NCBI GenBank assembly: GCA_023386555.1
Contig: JAEWJK010000016.1
Coordinates: forward strand, 62,001-126,000
Direction of reading: 5' to 3'
Source of the DNA: Bacteroidota bacterium
GTDB lineage: Bacteria; Bacteroidota; Bacteroidia; Chitinophagales; Chitinophagaceae
Length of the DNA stretch: 64,000 nt
Numbering within the stretch: the first letter of the stretch is position 1; every line of letters begins with the position of its first letter. A program made the translations under genes and the position numbers. This document shows, piece after piece, positions 18,635 to 26,624 of the stretch. The notes beneath the pieces are model-generated. The model had not been told where the DNA came from, ran no database searches, and worked only from the letters and a program-made list of their open reading frames with translations.

Positions 18635-19744
18635 TTATTGAACAAGAAATTGATCGTGGATGTAATCGACTACCTTTTTAAAATCATTTGTTTGATGATA
18701 AACAGCCAGCTGACGATCTGCACCAGTTCCATGCTCTAATATTTTAGGAACATAGTTCAATGCCTGCCTGCTACCGAGATGATCAACTACATCATCAACA
18801 AAATCGAGCAGTTCATAAATAAGTAATCTTGTGTTTACTTCCTGTTCTTTACCAAAATCTATTAATGATCCGTCAATACCATACCGGCTGGCTCTCCATT
18901 TATTTTCATTTAATAAAGCCCTGTGATAAGAAATGAAATTGAGATTTTGATTACGAAGCTTATAGATCTTGGCACAAACAGCCTGGAATAGTGCTGCCAC
19001 AGCTATTGTTTCGTTAACGGTCATTGGCACATCACATATTCTAAACTCTACAGTGTTGAAGAATGGATGTACACGAAGATCCCACCATATCTTTTTTGCA
19101 TTATCAATACAATTTGTTTTGATAAGAAGGTTAACATAGTTGTCGTAATCTTCAATGCTGTCAAAACAATCCGGGATACCTGTTCTTGGAAACTTATCAA
19201 ACACTTTTGTACGGAAAGATTTATATCCGGTTACTCTTCCTTCCCAAAAAGGCGAGTTACAGGTTAATGCATAAATATGTGGCAGGAAGTATCTTGCAGA
19301 GTTAGCAATATGAATGGCCATATGCCTGTCCATCATACCCACATGTACATGCAAACCGAAGATGAGATTACTTCTTGCTGCCTCCTGTAATTCGTTTACG
19401 ATCTCGTTATAACGAACATGATCTGTTATCAGCTGGCTTTGCCAATGACTAAACGGATGTGTACCTGAAGCGCCAACCCAAAAGCCATTATCGTTTGCAA
19501 TCTGTGAAATTGTTTGTCGTAATGTATAAACGTCTTTATAGGCTTCATCAATATTATCGCAGATATCGGTTCCAACCTCAACAACAGCCTGGTGCATTTC
19601 GGCTTTTACTTTGTCTTTGATCAGTTTTTGTCCGTCAGTAACAATTTTTTGTTCATGGCTGGTGAGTTCTCTTGTCTCAGGATCCATCACCATGTATTCT
19701 TCTTCAACACCCAGTGTAAAATGACGGTATGATATATGGCTCAT
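18635..19744 (-). CDS. Carboxylate-amine ligase, GCS2/YbdK family
   Basis: This 369-residue member of the glutamate-cysteine ligase 2 fold has the N-terminal FTLGVEEEYMVMDPETREL, whose Glu residues bind ATP-metal. Further signatures are FGLHVHVGM (about 128-136), SPFWEGRVTGYKSFR and VEFRICDVPMT. YbdK relatives can join glutamate to cysteine weakly, but their real substrates are mostly unknown. It lies 31 bases downstream of an ATP-grasp gene on the same strand, suggesting that two ligases act in one pathway. The length (about 370) fits the family. Confidence 0.9.
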   Translation of the reverse strand: MSHISYRHFTLGVEEEYMVMDPETRELTSHEQKIVTDGQKLIKDKVKAEMHQAVVEVGTDICDNIDEAYKDVYTLRQTISQIANDNGFWVGASGTHPFSHWQSQLITDHVRYNEIVNELQEAARSNLIFGLHVHVGMMDRHMAIHIANSARYFLPHIYALTCNSPFWEGRVTGYKSFRTKVFDKFPRTGIPDCFDSIEDYDNYVNLLIKTNCIDNAKKIWWDLRVHPFFNTVEFRICDVPMTVNETIAVAALFQAVCAKIYKLRNQNLNFISYHRALLNENKWRASRYGIDGSLIDFGKEQEVNTRLLIYELLDFVDDVVDHLGSRQALNYVPKILEHGTGADRQLAVYHQTNDFKKVVDYIHDQFLVQ

Positions 19745-19775
19745 ATCAGTGCTAGTTTAGTGTAGAGTTGATGGT

Positions 19776-20729
19776 TTAAATAAGTTTCTTTTTTGCACTG
19801 CCTCTTTTCACATATTCACCCCAGGTTAAATTGTCTTTTCCATCTTTTTGATCAAGTGCTCTTTCTATAGCATAAGTCGCCATCGTTTCTACTACCCATT
19901 CAAAATTTTCTTCACCAACACTTGTTCTTTCAGCATCAGGTGCAGGATTACAGAAGTCAATTGCATAAGGAATATTATTTCTTATCGCTAACTCTACGGT
20001 ATTAAGATCATATCCTAAATATTGATTTAGCCTGATAACAATATCTTCCATCTGTTTCAATCTTTCTTTTGATGGTGCAAAGTCAGCCTGGTAGCGAAGA
20101 TGGTGTGGGTTACGAGGCTCATAATTCATAATGCGAACATGCTTTCCTCCCACACAATAAATGCGATAATATTCATCGAAAATTATTTCTTCCTGCAGCA
20201 TCATTACCAACTGATTGGTTTCGCCATGCTTCTCGAAAAAGTCTTCTATGTTATGAAGTTTATAAACATTCTTCCATCCACCACCGGCAAACGGTTTCAT
20301 GTATGCTGGAAAACCAACGTATTCAAAAGTTCCTTCCCAATCCATTGGATAAGCAAGATTGGAAAATGATTGATCAGAAGTATCTGGAGGAAGATCTCTT
20401 GAAGGAAGTATCACTGTTTTAGGAACAGGACATCCGATCTTAGTAGCCAGGCAATTATTAAAAAACTTTTCATCAGCACTCCACCAGAAAGGATTATTGA
20501 TCACAGCAGTGCCACACAATGCAGCATTTTTCAAATAAGCACGGTAGAAAGGAACATCCTGGCTTATACGATCAACGATCACTGCATATCCACTTGGTTC
20601 ACCCTGCATAACCTTATCAATACGAACAGGCTCTGCAATTATGCCATCAATGCCTTTACTGTTTATTCTCTCAATAAATGCCATTGGAAAACTACGTTCC
20701 TGGCCAAAAAGAATCCCGATCTTTTTCAT
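19776..20729 (-). CDS. ATP-grasp ligase-like protein
   Basis: The 317-residue protein has an N-terminal Rossmann-like segment (MKKIGILFGQERSFP), then a central ATP-grasp domain. YMKPFAGGGWKNVY looks like the lysine plus glycine-rich loop over ATP. LQEEIIFDEYYRIYCVGG supplies the next strands. NTVELAIRNNIPYAIDFCNPAPD carries the acidic and Asn metal ligands. It should form a carboxylate-amine bond through an acyl phosphate. The partner GCS2 gene follows in the same operon and an esterase gene is divergent. Substrate unknown. Confidence 0.8.
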   Translation of the reverse strand: MKKIGILFGQERSFPMAFIERINSKGIDGIIAEPVRIDKVMQGEPSGYAVIVDRISQDVPFYRAYLKNAALCGTAVINNPFWWSADEKFFNNCLATKIGCPVPKTVILPSRDLPPDTSDQSFSNLAYPMDWEGTFEYVGFPAYMKPFAGGGWKNVYKLHNIEDFFEKHGETNQLVMMLQEEIIFDEYYRIYCVGGKHVRIMNYEPRNPHHLRYQADFAPSKERLKQMEDIVIRLNQYLGYDLNTVELAIRNNIPYAIDFCNPAPDAERTSVGEENFEWVVETMATYAIERALDQKDGKDNLTWGEYVKRGSAKKKLI

Positions 20730-20858
20730 GTGTGTTATGTTTTTATTCTACGGCAATAAGCATTACCGGTGTTAGATGTTGTGCTAAACTTTTTCAATTT
20801 AAACAAGTTCTCTTATTTATGATGATTTTTTCTGTGATGTTCTAAACGCCGCTTACCT

Positions 20859-20866
20859 TATTTTCG
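20859..20866 (+). promoter_or_regulatory. -7-like box directly before the esterase start
   Basis: TATTTTCG is one base from TAnnTTTG and ends 5 bases before the ATG at 20872. No other in-frame Met is available nearby, so a leaderless or nearly leaderless transcript is likely. Confidence 0.4.
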
Positions 20867-20871
20867 CCGAT

Positions 20872-21693
20872 ATGGCTAAAGAGAAGTCGGCTTCACTGAA
20901 ATCTATCATTGTAGAACAAATAACCATTACCTCAGACTACCTTCAAAGAGATGTTATTATAGATGCCTATCTTCCCAAGAATGTTTTACTGCCAGAGCAA
21001 CTGAGTTTGCTATTGTTTAATGATGGGCAAGACCTGGTTACAATGCCTTTCGACGAATTATTGGATAAAGAGATCAGGAATGGTAATATCGAACCTTTAA
21101 TGTGCATCGGTATTCATTGTGGTAAAGAAAGGAAATTAGAATATGGAACTGCTTACAGCGAAGATTTTTTAAGTAGAGGTTCAAAAGCTGGGTTGTACAA
21201 TAAGTTTTTGTTAGATGAGATGATGCCTTACATCCGTAAGAAATATAATATTCCCAATTTTAAAGAAAAGGCTTTTGCAGGTTTTTCGCTTGGCGGATTG
21301 GCAGCCTTGGATACAGTTTGGAACAATGCCAGCCAATTTACCAAAGTGGGTGTGTTCAGTGCATCACTTTGGTGGAGAAGAAAAGCTTATGATGAAGGTT
21401 ATGATGATGAAATGGATAGGCTGATGCATTTACAGGTTCGGAAAGGAACTTTTCACCCCTGGTTGAAATTTTATTTTGAATGTGGGACTGAAGATGAAAC
21501 AGAAGATCGTAATAATAATGGCATCATCGATTCTATTGATGATACATTAGATCTCATGTTTGAATTAAAGACCAAAGGTTATACCGATGAGCATATTCAG
21601 TACGTAGAAATAGAAGGTGGCAAGCATGATATTAAAACCTGGGCTAAAGCCTTGCCGGAGTTTTTAAAATGGGGATGGGGAGTTGGGAAATGA
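20872..21693 (+). CDS. Alpha/beta-hydrolase, esterase D/Fes-like family
   Basis: The 273-residue protein has no signal peptide and so is cytoplasmic. The nucleophile elbow is FAGFSLGG (Ser about residue 143), the acid is likely in FECGTEDET and the base His is in GGKHDIKTW, giving a full catalytic triad of the putative esterase family (PF00756-like, as in enterochelin esterase and S-formylglutathione hydrolase). DRNNNGIIDSIDD (about 212-224) looks like a Ca-binding loop inserted near the acid. It is divergent from the ATP-grasp/GCS2 operon with 142 bases between starts, so it may trim or transfer the product of those ligases. Confidence 0.83.
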   Translation: MAKEKSASLKSIIVEQITITSDYLQRDVIIDAYLPKNVLLPEQLSLLLFNDGQDLVTMPFDELLDKEIRNGNIEPLMCIGIHCGKERKLEYGTAYSEDFLSRGSKAGLYNKFLLDEMMPYIRKKYNIPNFKEKAFAGFSLGGLAALDTVWNNASQFTKVGVFSASLWWRRKAYDEGYDDEMDRLMHLQVRKGTFHPWLKFYFECGTEDETEDRNNNGIIDSIDDTLDLMFELKTKGYTDEHIQYVEIEGGKHDIKTWAKALPEFLKWGWGVGK

Positions 21694-21742
21694 GAATGAG
21701 GAATGAGAAATTGGGAGATAAGTAATCAGCAAATAAGATAAT

Positions 21743-21772
21743 AAAAAACCGCCTCATTTGAGACGGTTTTTT
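21743..21772. terminator. Bidirectional terminator between esterase and TonB receptor genes
   Basis: AAAACCGCCTC pairs with GAGACGGTTTT except for one C-A mismatch. A runs on the left and T runs on the right let it serve both convergent genes. Confidence 0.85.
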
Positions 21773-21789
21773 ATTGGGAGATATTCTTA

Positions 21790-24700
21790 TTAATTGAAGT
21801 TAAAACGAATGCCTAACTGGCTAACCCATCTTGCACTTAAACCAGGTACTGTACTGGTGCTAATGCCATATGGAGTTCTATTATTGTTGTTAGGATCGAA
21901 TGAATACCTTGGAGTAAGATTAGTAGCACTTACAAAACCATTGAAACGTACTAATGAGTAGTTATCGTTAGTTAAGAAGTATGTGCGACCCCACTCTCTG
22001 TTCAACATATTGGTGAAGTTGAAGATGTCATAAGTAACCTGGAATTGGTAACGATTCTTACCCATTTTAATATTGAAGTCTTGTTGGATCTTCAGATCAA
22101 GTAAATGAGTAAAAGGTAATCTTGCACCATTACGTTCAGCGAATTGTCCACGACGTCCACTTAAATAGTTATCGTTTTCTATATATAGGTTCAATGCGTC
22201 TTTCTGTTGCTGTGCTGTGTATGTGGTGGTACCGATGGTAAGATTGTCAAAGGTCATGCCTTGTAATTCTCCTGCAGTTGGTACATATATAAGATCGTTT
22301 GTTTCACCGGTAGCACGGTCACGAACAATGCTGTTTCCATACACATAGCTAAATGGACTACCAGACTGACCATTATATACTAAAGAAATGGTTGTTGCCA
22401 GGTTATTCTTTGCATAAGTAAACTTCTTAGATACATACGCATTGATACGGTGTGCAAGATCAAAATCAGAATGCGAAAGAGTGATGTTATTTCTTCCATT
22501 TACGGTTTCCATAAATCTCCACTGAGATACGTTCTGAGAACTTGTTCCTTCATTCAATACGATAGAGTTTCCATAAGTATAGTTAGCATTGAAAGCAAAA
22601 CCATTTCTGAAAGCTTTATCTAGAGTAAATGTGAAGTTGTAAGAAAATCCTTTACGGTCTTTATTGTTTGTAAGCAAATATATATCTCCGTTATATGGAT
22701 TTGTGCCATTAGCTCTTAAAGGAATTCTTGCAGGTGCTGAACCTGTTGCAAAATAAACTTGTCTTGAACCAGGACCAGCGGATCTTAACGTTGCAGGTAA
22801 AATGTTTACCTGGGTATAATCTATTTCTCTTATGTTTTTGCTGAAGATACCTTCAATGGTAAAGGTCCAACCCTGGCCAAAACGTTTGTCAACGGCCATT
22901 GATGCTCTGAATAACTTTGGTAAGCTGAACTTTTCAGAGATCAGGTTTAATTCACCCTTGTTATTAATTCCTAAACCTAAATCTGTAGCTGTGTATTGTC
23001 CTTCAGGATTATTACGGAAAGTCATCGGCTGACCGTTCGCAAGTAAGATAGGGCCTAAAGCCGGATTCGTTTGATTAGGAGAGTTTACGGCAATATCACC
23101 AATGCTTACACCATTCAGGTTGTACACACCACCTGGCCAAACCAAAGGAATTCTTCCTGTGAAAATTCCGATACCACCTCTGATAGTAACATTTTCTGAA
23201 GGTATTTTATAAGTAACACCTAAACGAGGAGATATTGATACAGGCACTTTCGCCATTTGTCCTGAACGAGCTCCTTCCAGATCATAATATTGCGAAATTT
23301 TTGGAATGGCGCTATCATTAAAGAACTTATCTTCTCTTGGATCAGTTAAGAATTTAGTCCAGTCTGCACGAACACCTAAGTTAACAGTCAGTCTTTCGTT
23401 TACTCTAATTTCATCATTCACAAAAAGACCTAAACGTAAAGATTTAAATTCTGCAGCAGCTTCAGTAATGTCACCGCTCTTTGTATCAACCAAAGAATAT
23501 GAGCGATCATACCTTAGTGGACTATAATTTCTAACAAAATCATTCAGCGATGCATATCTGTATAATCCAAAATTATTTCTGATAAAGGCATTGTAACTAC
23601 TACTATACTCATTATCAGTACCAACGGTAAAGAAATGTCTGCCTTTATTGAATTTAAACCAATCTAATAAGTTGAAGTTTTCTTGTTTTAGAAGATTGGC
23701 AGTAGAAAAATTCTCTGTACCGAAAACCATTAATCTTGCAGAACTACCATCTTGTATTTCTACTCTTGGAAAAGGATTGCCTAAAGGACTTCTGTCATCA
23801 TTTACATTCGTGTAAGTAATAAGAAGCCTGTTGTTCTTGCCATTTTTCAAACTACTCTTCAACTCAATGGAAGAAGAATGGGTGGTAGTTGGAAATTGGT
23901 AACCACCATTGAAAAAATTGATACGAGTTGAACTACCTGGAGTAGTATTATCTCTTACACCTTTATTATAACGATGGCTCACAGAAAGCCTGTTTGTTGT
24001 ATTGATGTTCCAGTCAACCTTAGCAACAACTCTATCTGAGTTTACACTTTCAGGAATATCTAAATAAGAACCCGGATCATATTGATATGCAGTTTTCAGG
24101 TGATTAACCAATTTGTTGATACTATCAGCATTGTATGTACCTCCATATTGGCTTAGAGCGAAAGGCTGTGGTCTTTCATCACGCTGAAACTCTAGATTAA
24201 AGAAGTAGAATAATTTACTTTTGATGATTGGACCACCAATTCTGAAACCGTAAGTTTTTGCAGAGAATTTGGCAAGTTTGGTCGCAGCATCTTTAGCACC
24301 TGTAGGTGTTTTACCCGTAAGATCCTGGTTACGATAAAAACCATAAACCGAACCTTGAGTGGTATTTGTACCACTTCTTGTTACAGCATTGATGGCACCA
24401 CCGGTAAAGTTTCCGATAGATGCATCATAAGGAGAAATTACTACCTGGAACTGGTCAATTGCATCAATTGAAATTGGAGCAACACCAGCCTGTCCACCAT
24501 TGGTACCAGAAGCAGATAAACCAAACACATCGTTGTTTACAGCTCCATCAATATAAAATGAATTGTAACGGTTGTTTTGACCTGCTATAGCAATACCACC
24601 ATCACCTGTAACTTTCACTTGAGGAACGAATCTTAGATAATCAGAAATATTACGGCCCACACTTGGAAGGTTTGCCATCTTATCTCTTCCGATACTTGTT

Positions 24701-25116
24701 TCAGCACCACCTCTTCCAGACGTTGCTGTTCTTGTAGATGTTACCTGAACTCCCGTAAGTTCATTCGCTTTGTCTGCTAGGTTTACATCAAGTTTGTAGG
24801 TTTCACCAAGAGAGAGATAGATATCCGATCTCTTATCGGTGGCAAAATTTACAAATGACACCTCTACAGTGTAAGGGCCACCAGGGTTCATATTACTAAG
24901 TTCAAATCTACCACCAGCACGGGTTTGAGTTTTGTACACAACTCCTGTTGGTTCGTGAGTGGCTGTAACGGTAGCACCTACTAAGGACTCACCGGTAGCA
25001 GTTTTAATAATACCACTCATGCTACTGGTAGTAACCTGGGCCAAAGACAAACCCGGTAGCAGTAAAATAGGGATAAGGACTACTGCAAGCAATTGCAGAA
25101 TTTTCTTGCTAAGCAT
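21790..25116 (-). CDS. TonB-dependent receptor, Oar/OmpA-like with carboxypeptidase-regulatory domain
   Basis: The start at 25116 gives a signal peptide (MLSKKILQLLAVVLIPILLL...SLAQ). An N-terminal CarboxypepD-regulatory beta-sandwich (about 30-110, MSGIIKTATGESLVGATVT) follows. A plug domain (about 120-245) contains GRNISDYLRFVPQVKV and FTGGAINAVTRSGTN. A large barrel ends in an aromatic-rich strand, LGIRFNFN. At 1108 residues it fits the Oar-like subfamily used for uptake of large ligands or for social traits in Bacteroidota. No SusD partner is adjacent, so a classical glycan locus is unlikely. The ligand is unknown. Confidence 0.9.
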   Translation of the reverse strand: MLSKKILQLLAVVLIPILLLPGLSLAQVTTSSMSGIIKTATGESLVGATVTATHEPTGVVYKTQTRAGGRFELSNMNPGGPYTVEVSFVNFATDKRSDIYLSLGETYKLDVNLADKANELTGVQVTSTRTATSGRGGAETSIGRDKMANLPSVGRNISDYLRFVPQVKVTGDGGIAIAGQNNRYNSFYIDGAVNNDVFGLSASGTNGGQAGVAPISIDAIDQFQVVISPYDASIGNFTGGAINAVTRSGTNTTQGSVYGFYRNQDLTGKTPTGAKDAATKLAKFSAKTYGFRIGGPIIKSKLFYFFNLEFQRDERPQPFALSQYGGTYNADSINKLVNHLKTAYQYDPGSYLDIPESVNSDRVVAKVDWNINTTNRLSVSHRYNKGVRDNTTPGSSTRINFFNGGYQFPTTTHSSSIELKSSLKNGKNNRLLITYTNVNDDRSPLGNPFPRVEIQDGSSARLMVFGTENFSTANLLKQENFNLLDWFKFNKGRHFFTVGTDNEYSSSYNAFIRNNFGLYRYASLNDFVRNYSPLRYDRSYSLVDTKSGDITEAAAEFKSLRLGLFVNDEIRVNERLTVNLGVRADWTKFLTDPREDKFFNDSAIPKISQYYDLEGARSGQMAKVPVSISPRLGVTYKIPSENVTIRGGIGIFTGRIPLVWPGGVYNLNGVSIGDIAVNSPNQTNPALGPILLANGQPMTFRNNPEGQYTATDLGLGINNKGELNLISEKFSLPKLFRASMAVDKRFGQGWTFTIEGIFSKNIREIDYTQVNILPATLRSAGPGSRQVYFATGSAPARIPLRANGTNPYNGDIYLLTNNKDRKGFSYNFTFTLDKAFRNGFAFNANYTYGNSIVLNEGTSSQNVSQWRFMETVNGRNNITLSHSDFDLAHRINAYVSKKFTYAKNNLATTISLVYNGQSGSPFSYVYGNSIVRDRATGETNDLIYVPTAGELQGMTFDNLTIGTTTYTAQQQKDALNLYIENDNYLSGRRGQFAERNGARLPFTHLLDLKIQQDFNIKMGKNRYQFQVTYDIFNFTNMLNREWGRTYFLTNDNYSLVRFNGFVSATNLTPRYSFDPNNNNRTPYGISTSTVPGLSARWVSQLGIRFNFN

Positions 25117-25320
25117 AAGTTTTAGATTTTGATTGCAAATAAAATGGGTTGTACCCACTTCAATACGAGAGCAATGTTAACAAATTATTACAGTTACGAG
25201 GCACTTCCTGTATCTATTCTTTGCACATAGGTTGTGAATAATTTTCTTGAGGCCAAAAAGAAAATTTTACCATCTCCATGCAGCATTTATTCTTAACTCA
25301 GATTTTCCTGTTAACTCACC

Positions 25321-25328
25321 TAAATTTG
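25321..25328 (+). promoter_or_regulatory. -7 box upstream of ribBA
   Basis: TAAATTTG matches TAnnTTTG exactly and ends 17 bases before the ATG at 25346. No FMN-riboswitch core was found in the leader. Confidence 0.5.
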
Positions 25329-25345
25329 CAGCCTTAAGTCAATAT

Positions 25346-26560
25346 ATGTTGAACACAATTGAAAGTGCGATTGAAGATATTCGGCAGGGGAAGATGTTGA
25401 TCGTAGTGGATGATGCTGATAGAGAAAATGAGGGTGATTTTATTATTGCAGCGAAATATGCTACTCCTGAAGTGATCAATTTTATGAGTAAAGAAGGCCG
25501 TGGATTGATCTGTGCTGCCATTACTGAAGAAAAATGCCGCCAATTACAACTGGAACCAATGGTGGTTTCCAATACCTCTTTACATGAAACTGCATTTACT
25601 GTTTCCATAGATTTACTGGGATATGGAACTACAACAGGAATATCTGCACAGGATCGTTCAAAGACTATCCAGGCTTTGATAGATCCAAATATGAAACCAC
25701 AGGATTTTGGCAGACCCGGACATATTTTTCCTTTGAGAGCAAAAGATGGTGGTGTGTTAAGAAGAGCTGGTCATACTGAAGCTACCGTGGATATTGCTAA
25801 ACTTGCCGGCCTGGAACCTGCAGGTGTTTTAGTAGAGATAATGAATGAAGATGGAACGATGGCAAGGCTTCCACAGCTATTGGATATTGCAAAAAAGTTT
25901 AATCTGAAGATCATCTCGATAAAAGACTTGATCGAGTATCGATTGAAACAGGAATGTTTAGTGGAGGAAATTGTTCGTGTAAATATGCCAACCAAATATG
26001 GAAATTTTACTTTGGTTGCATTTAAAGAAAAACTCAGTGGTGGAGAACATCTTGCATTGATAAAAGGAGAGTGGAGTGAAAATGAACCGATACTTACGAG
26101 AGTTCACTCAAGTTGTTTTACAGGTGATATATTGGCAAGTTTCCGCTGTGATTGTGGCGAACAATTACATAAAGCGATGCAAATGGTGGAAACTGAAGGT
26201 AAGGGTGTGATATTATACATGAACCAGGAAGGACGAGGAATTGGATTGGTAAATAAACTAAAAGCCTACAAACTGCAGGAAGAAGGAATGGATACTGTTG
26301 AAGCTAATTTGCATCTTGGATTTGGAATGGATGAAAGAGATTATGGTGTAGGTGCACAGATATTAAGAACCCTGGGCGTTAGTAAATTGAAGTTAATGAG
26401 CAACAATCCAAGGAAGAGAGCCGGATTAAAAGGGTATGGATTAGAAGTAGTGGATATTGTACCTATTGAGATTGTTCCCAACAAGCACAATGAAAATTAC
26501 CTGAAAACGAAGAGAGATAAGTTGGGTCACGAAATTTTAATTGAGAAGGAAGGTCTTTAA
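25346..26560 (+). CDS. ribBA: Bifunctional 3,4-dihydroxy-2-butanone 4-phosphate synthase/GTP cyclohydrolase II
   Basis: This 404-residue fusion makes both early precursors of riboflavin. The N-terminal RibB domain (about 1-205) has VDDADRENEGDF and the region HTEATVDIAKLAG with Mg/substrate ligands. The C-terminal RibA domain (about 212-400) has the zinc motif CFTGDILASFRCDCGEQL with three cysteines, and MNQEGRGIGL near the GTP site. The start MLNTIESAIEDI is the usual family N-terminus; the frame is open further upstream but those residues are not family-like. No other rib gene is in the window. Confidence 0.96.
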   Translation: MLNTIESAIEDIRQGKMLIVVDDADRENEGDFIIAAKYATPEVINFMSKEGRGLICAAITEEKCRQLQLEPMVVSNTSLHETAFTVSIDLLGYGTTTGISAQDRSKTIQALIDPNMKPQDFGRPGHIFPLRAKDGGVLRRAGHTEATVDIAKLAGLEPAGVLVEIMNEDGTMARLPQLLDIAKKFNLKIISIKDLIEYRLKQECLVEEIVRVNMPTKYGNFTLVAFKEKLSGGEHLALIKGEWSENEPILTRVHSSCFTGDILASFRCDCGEQLHKAMQMVETEGKGVILYMNQEGRGIGLVNKLKAYKLQEEGMDTVEANLHLGFGMDERDYGVGAQILRTLGVSKLKLMSNNPRKRAGLKGYGLEVVDIVPIEIVPNKHNENYLKTKRDKLGHEILIEKEGL

Positions 26561-26582
26561 TTATCTGATTCCGTACTATCTT

Positions 26583-26620
26583 AATTCGTGTAATTAGTGT
26601 AATTCGTTTTGATTCGTGTT
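26583..26620. repeat. 9 bp periodic array before the tamB stop
   Basis: Units AATTCGTGT, AATTAGTGT, AATTCGTTT and a final ATTCGTGTT run nearly without gaps. The unit resembles the ATCTGTGTT/ATCCGTGTT units at 12437-12472. Confidence 0.65.
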
Positions 26621-26624
26621 TATA

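Noticed and set aside
25200..25345. FMN riboswitch upstream of ribBA
   Set aside because: No conserved AGGG..GGGAC-type core or stem set was found; only a -7 box.
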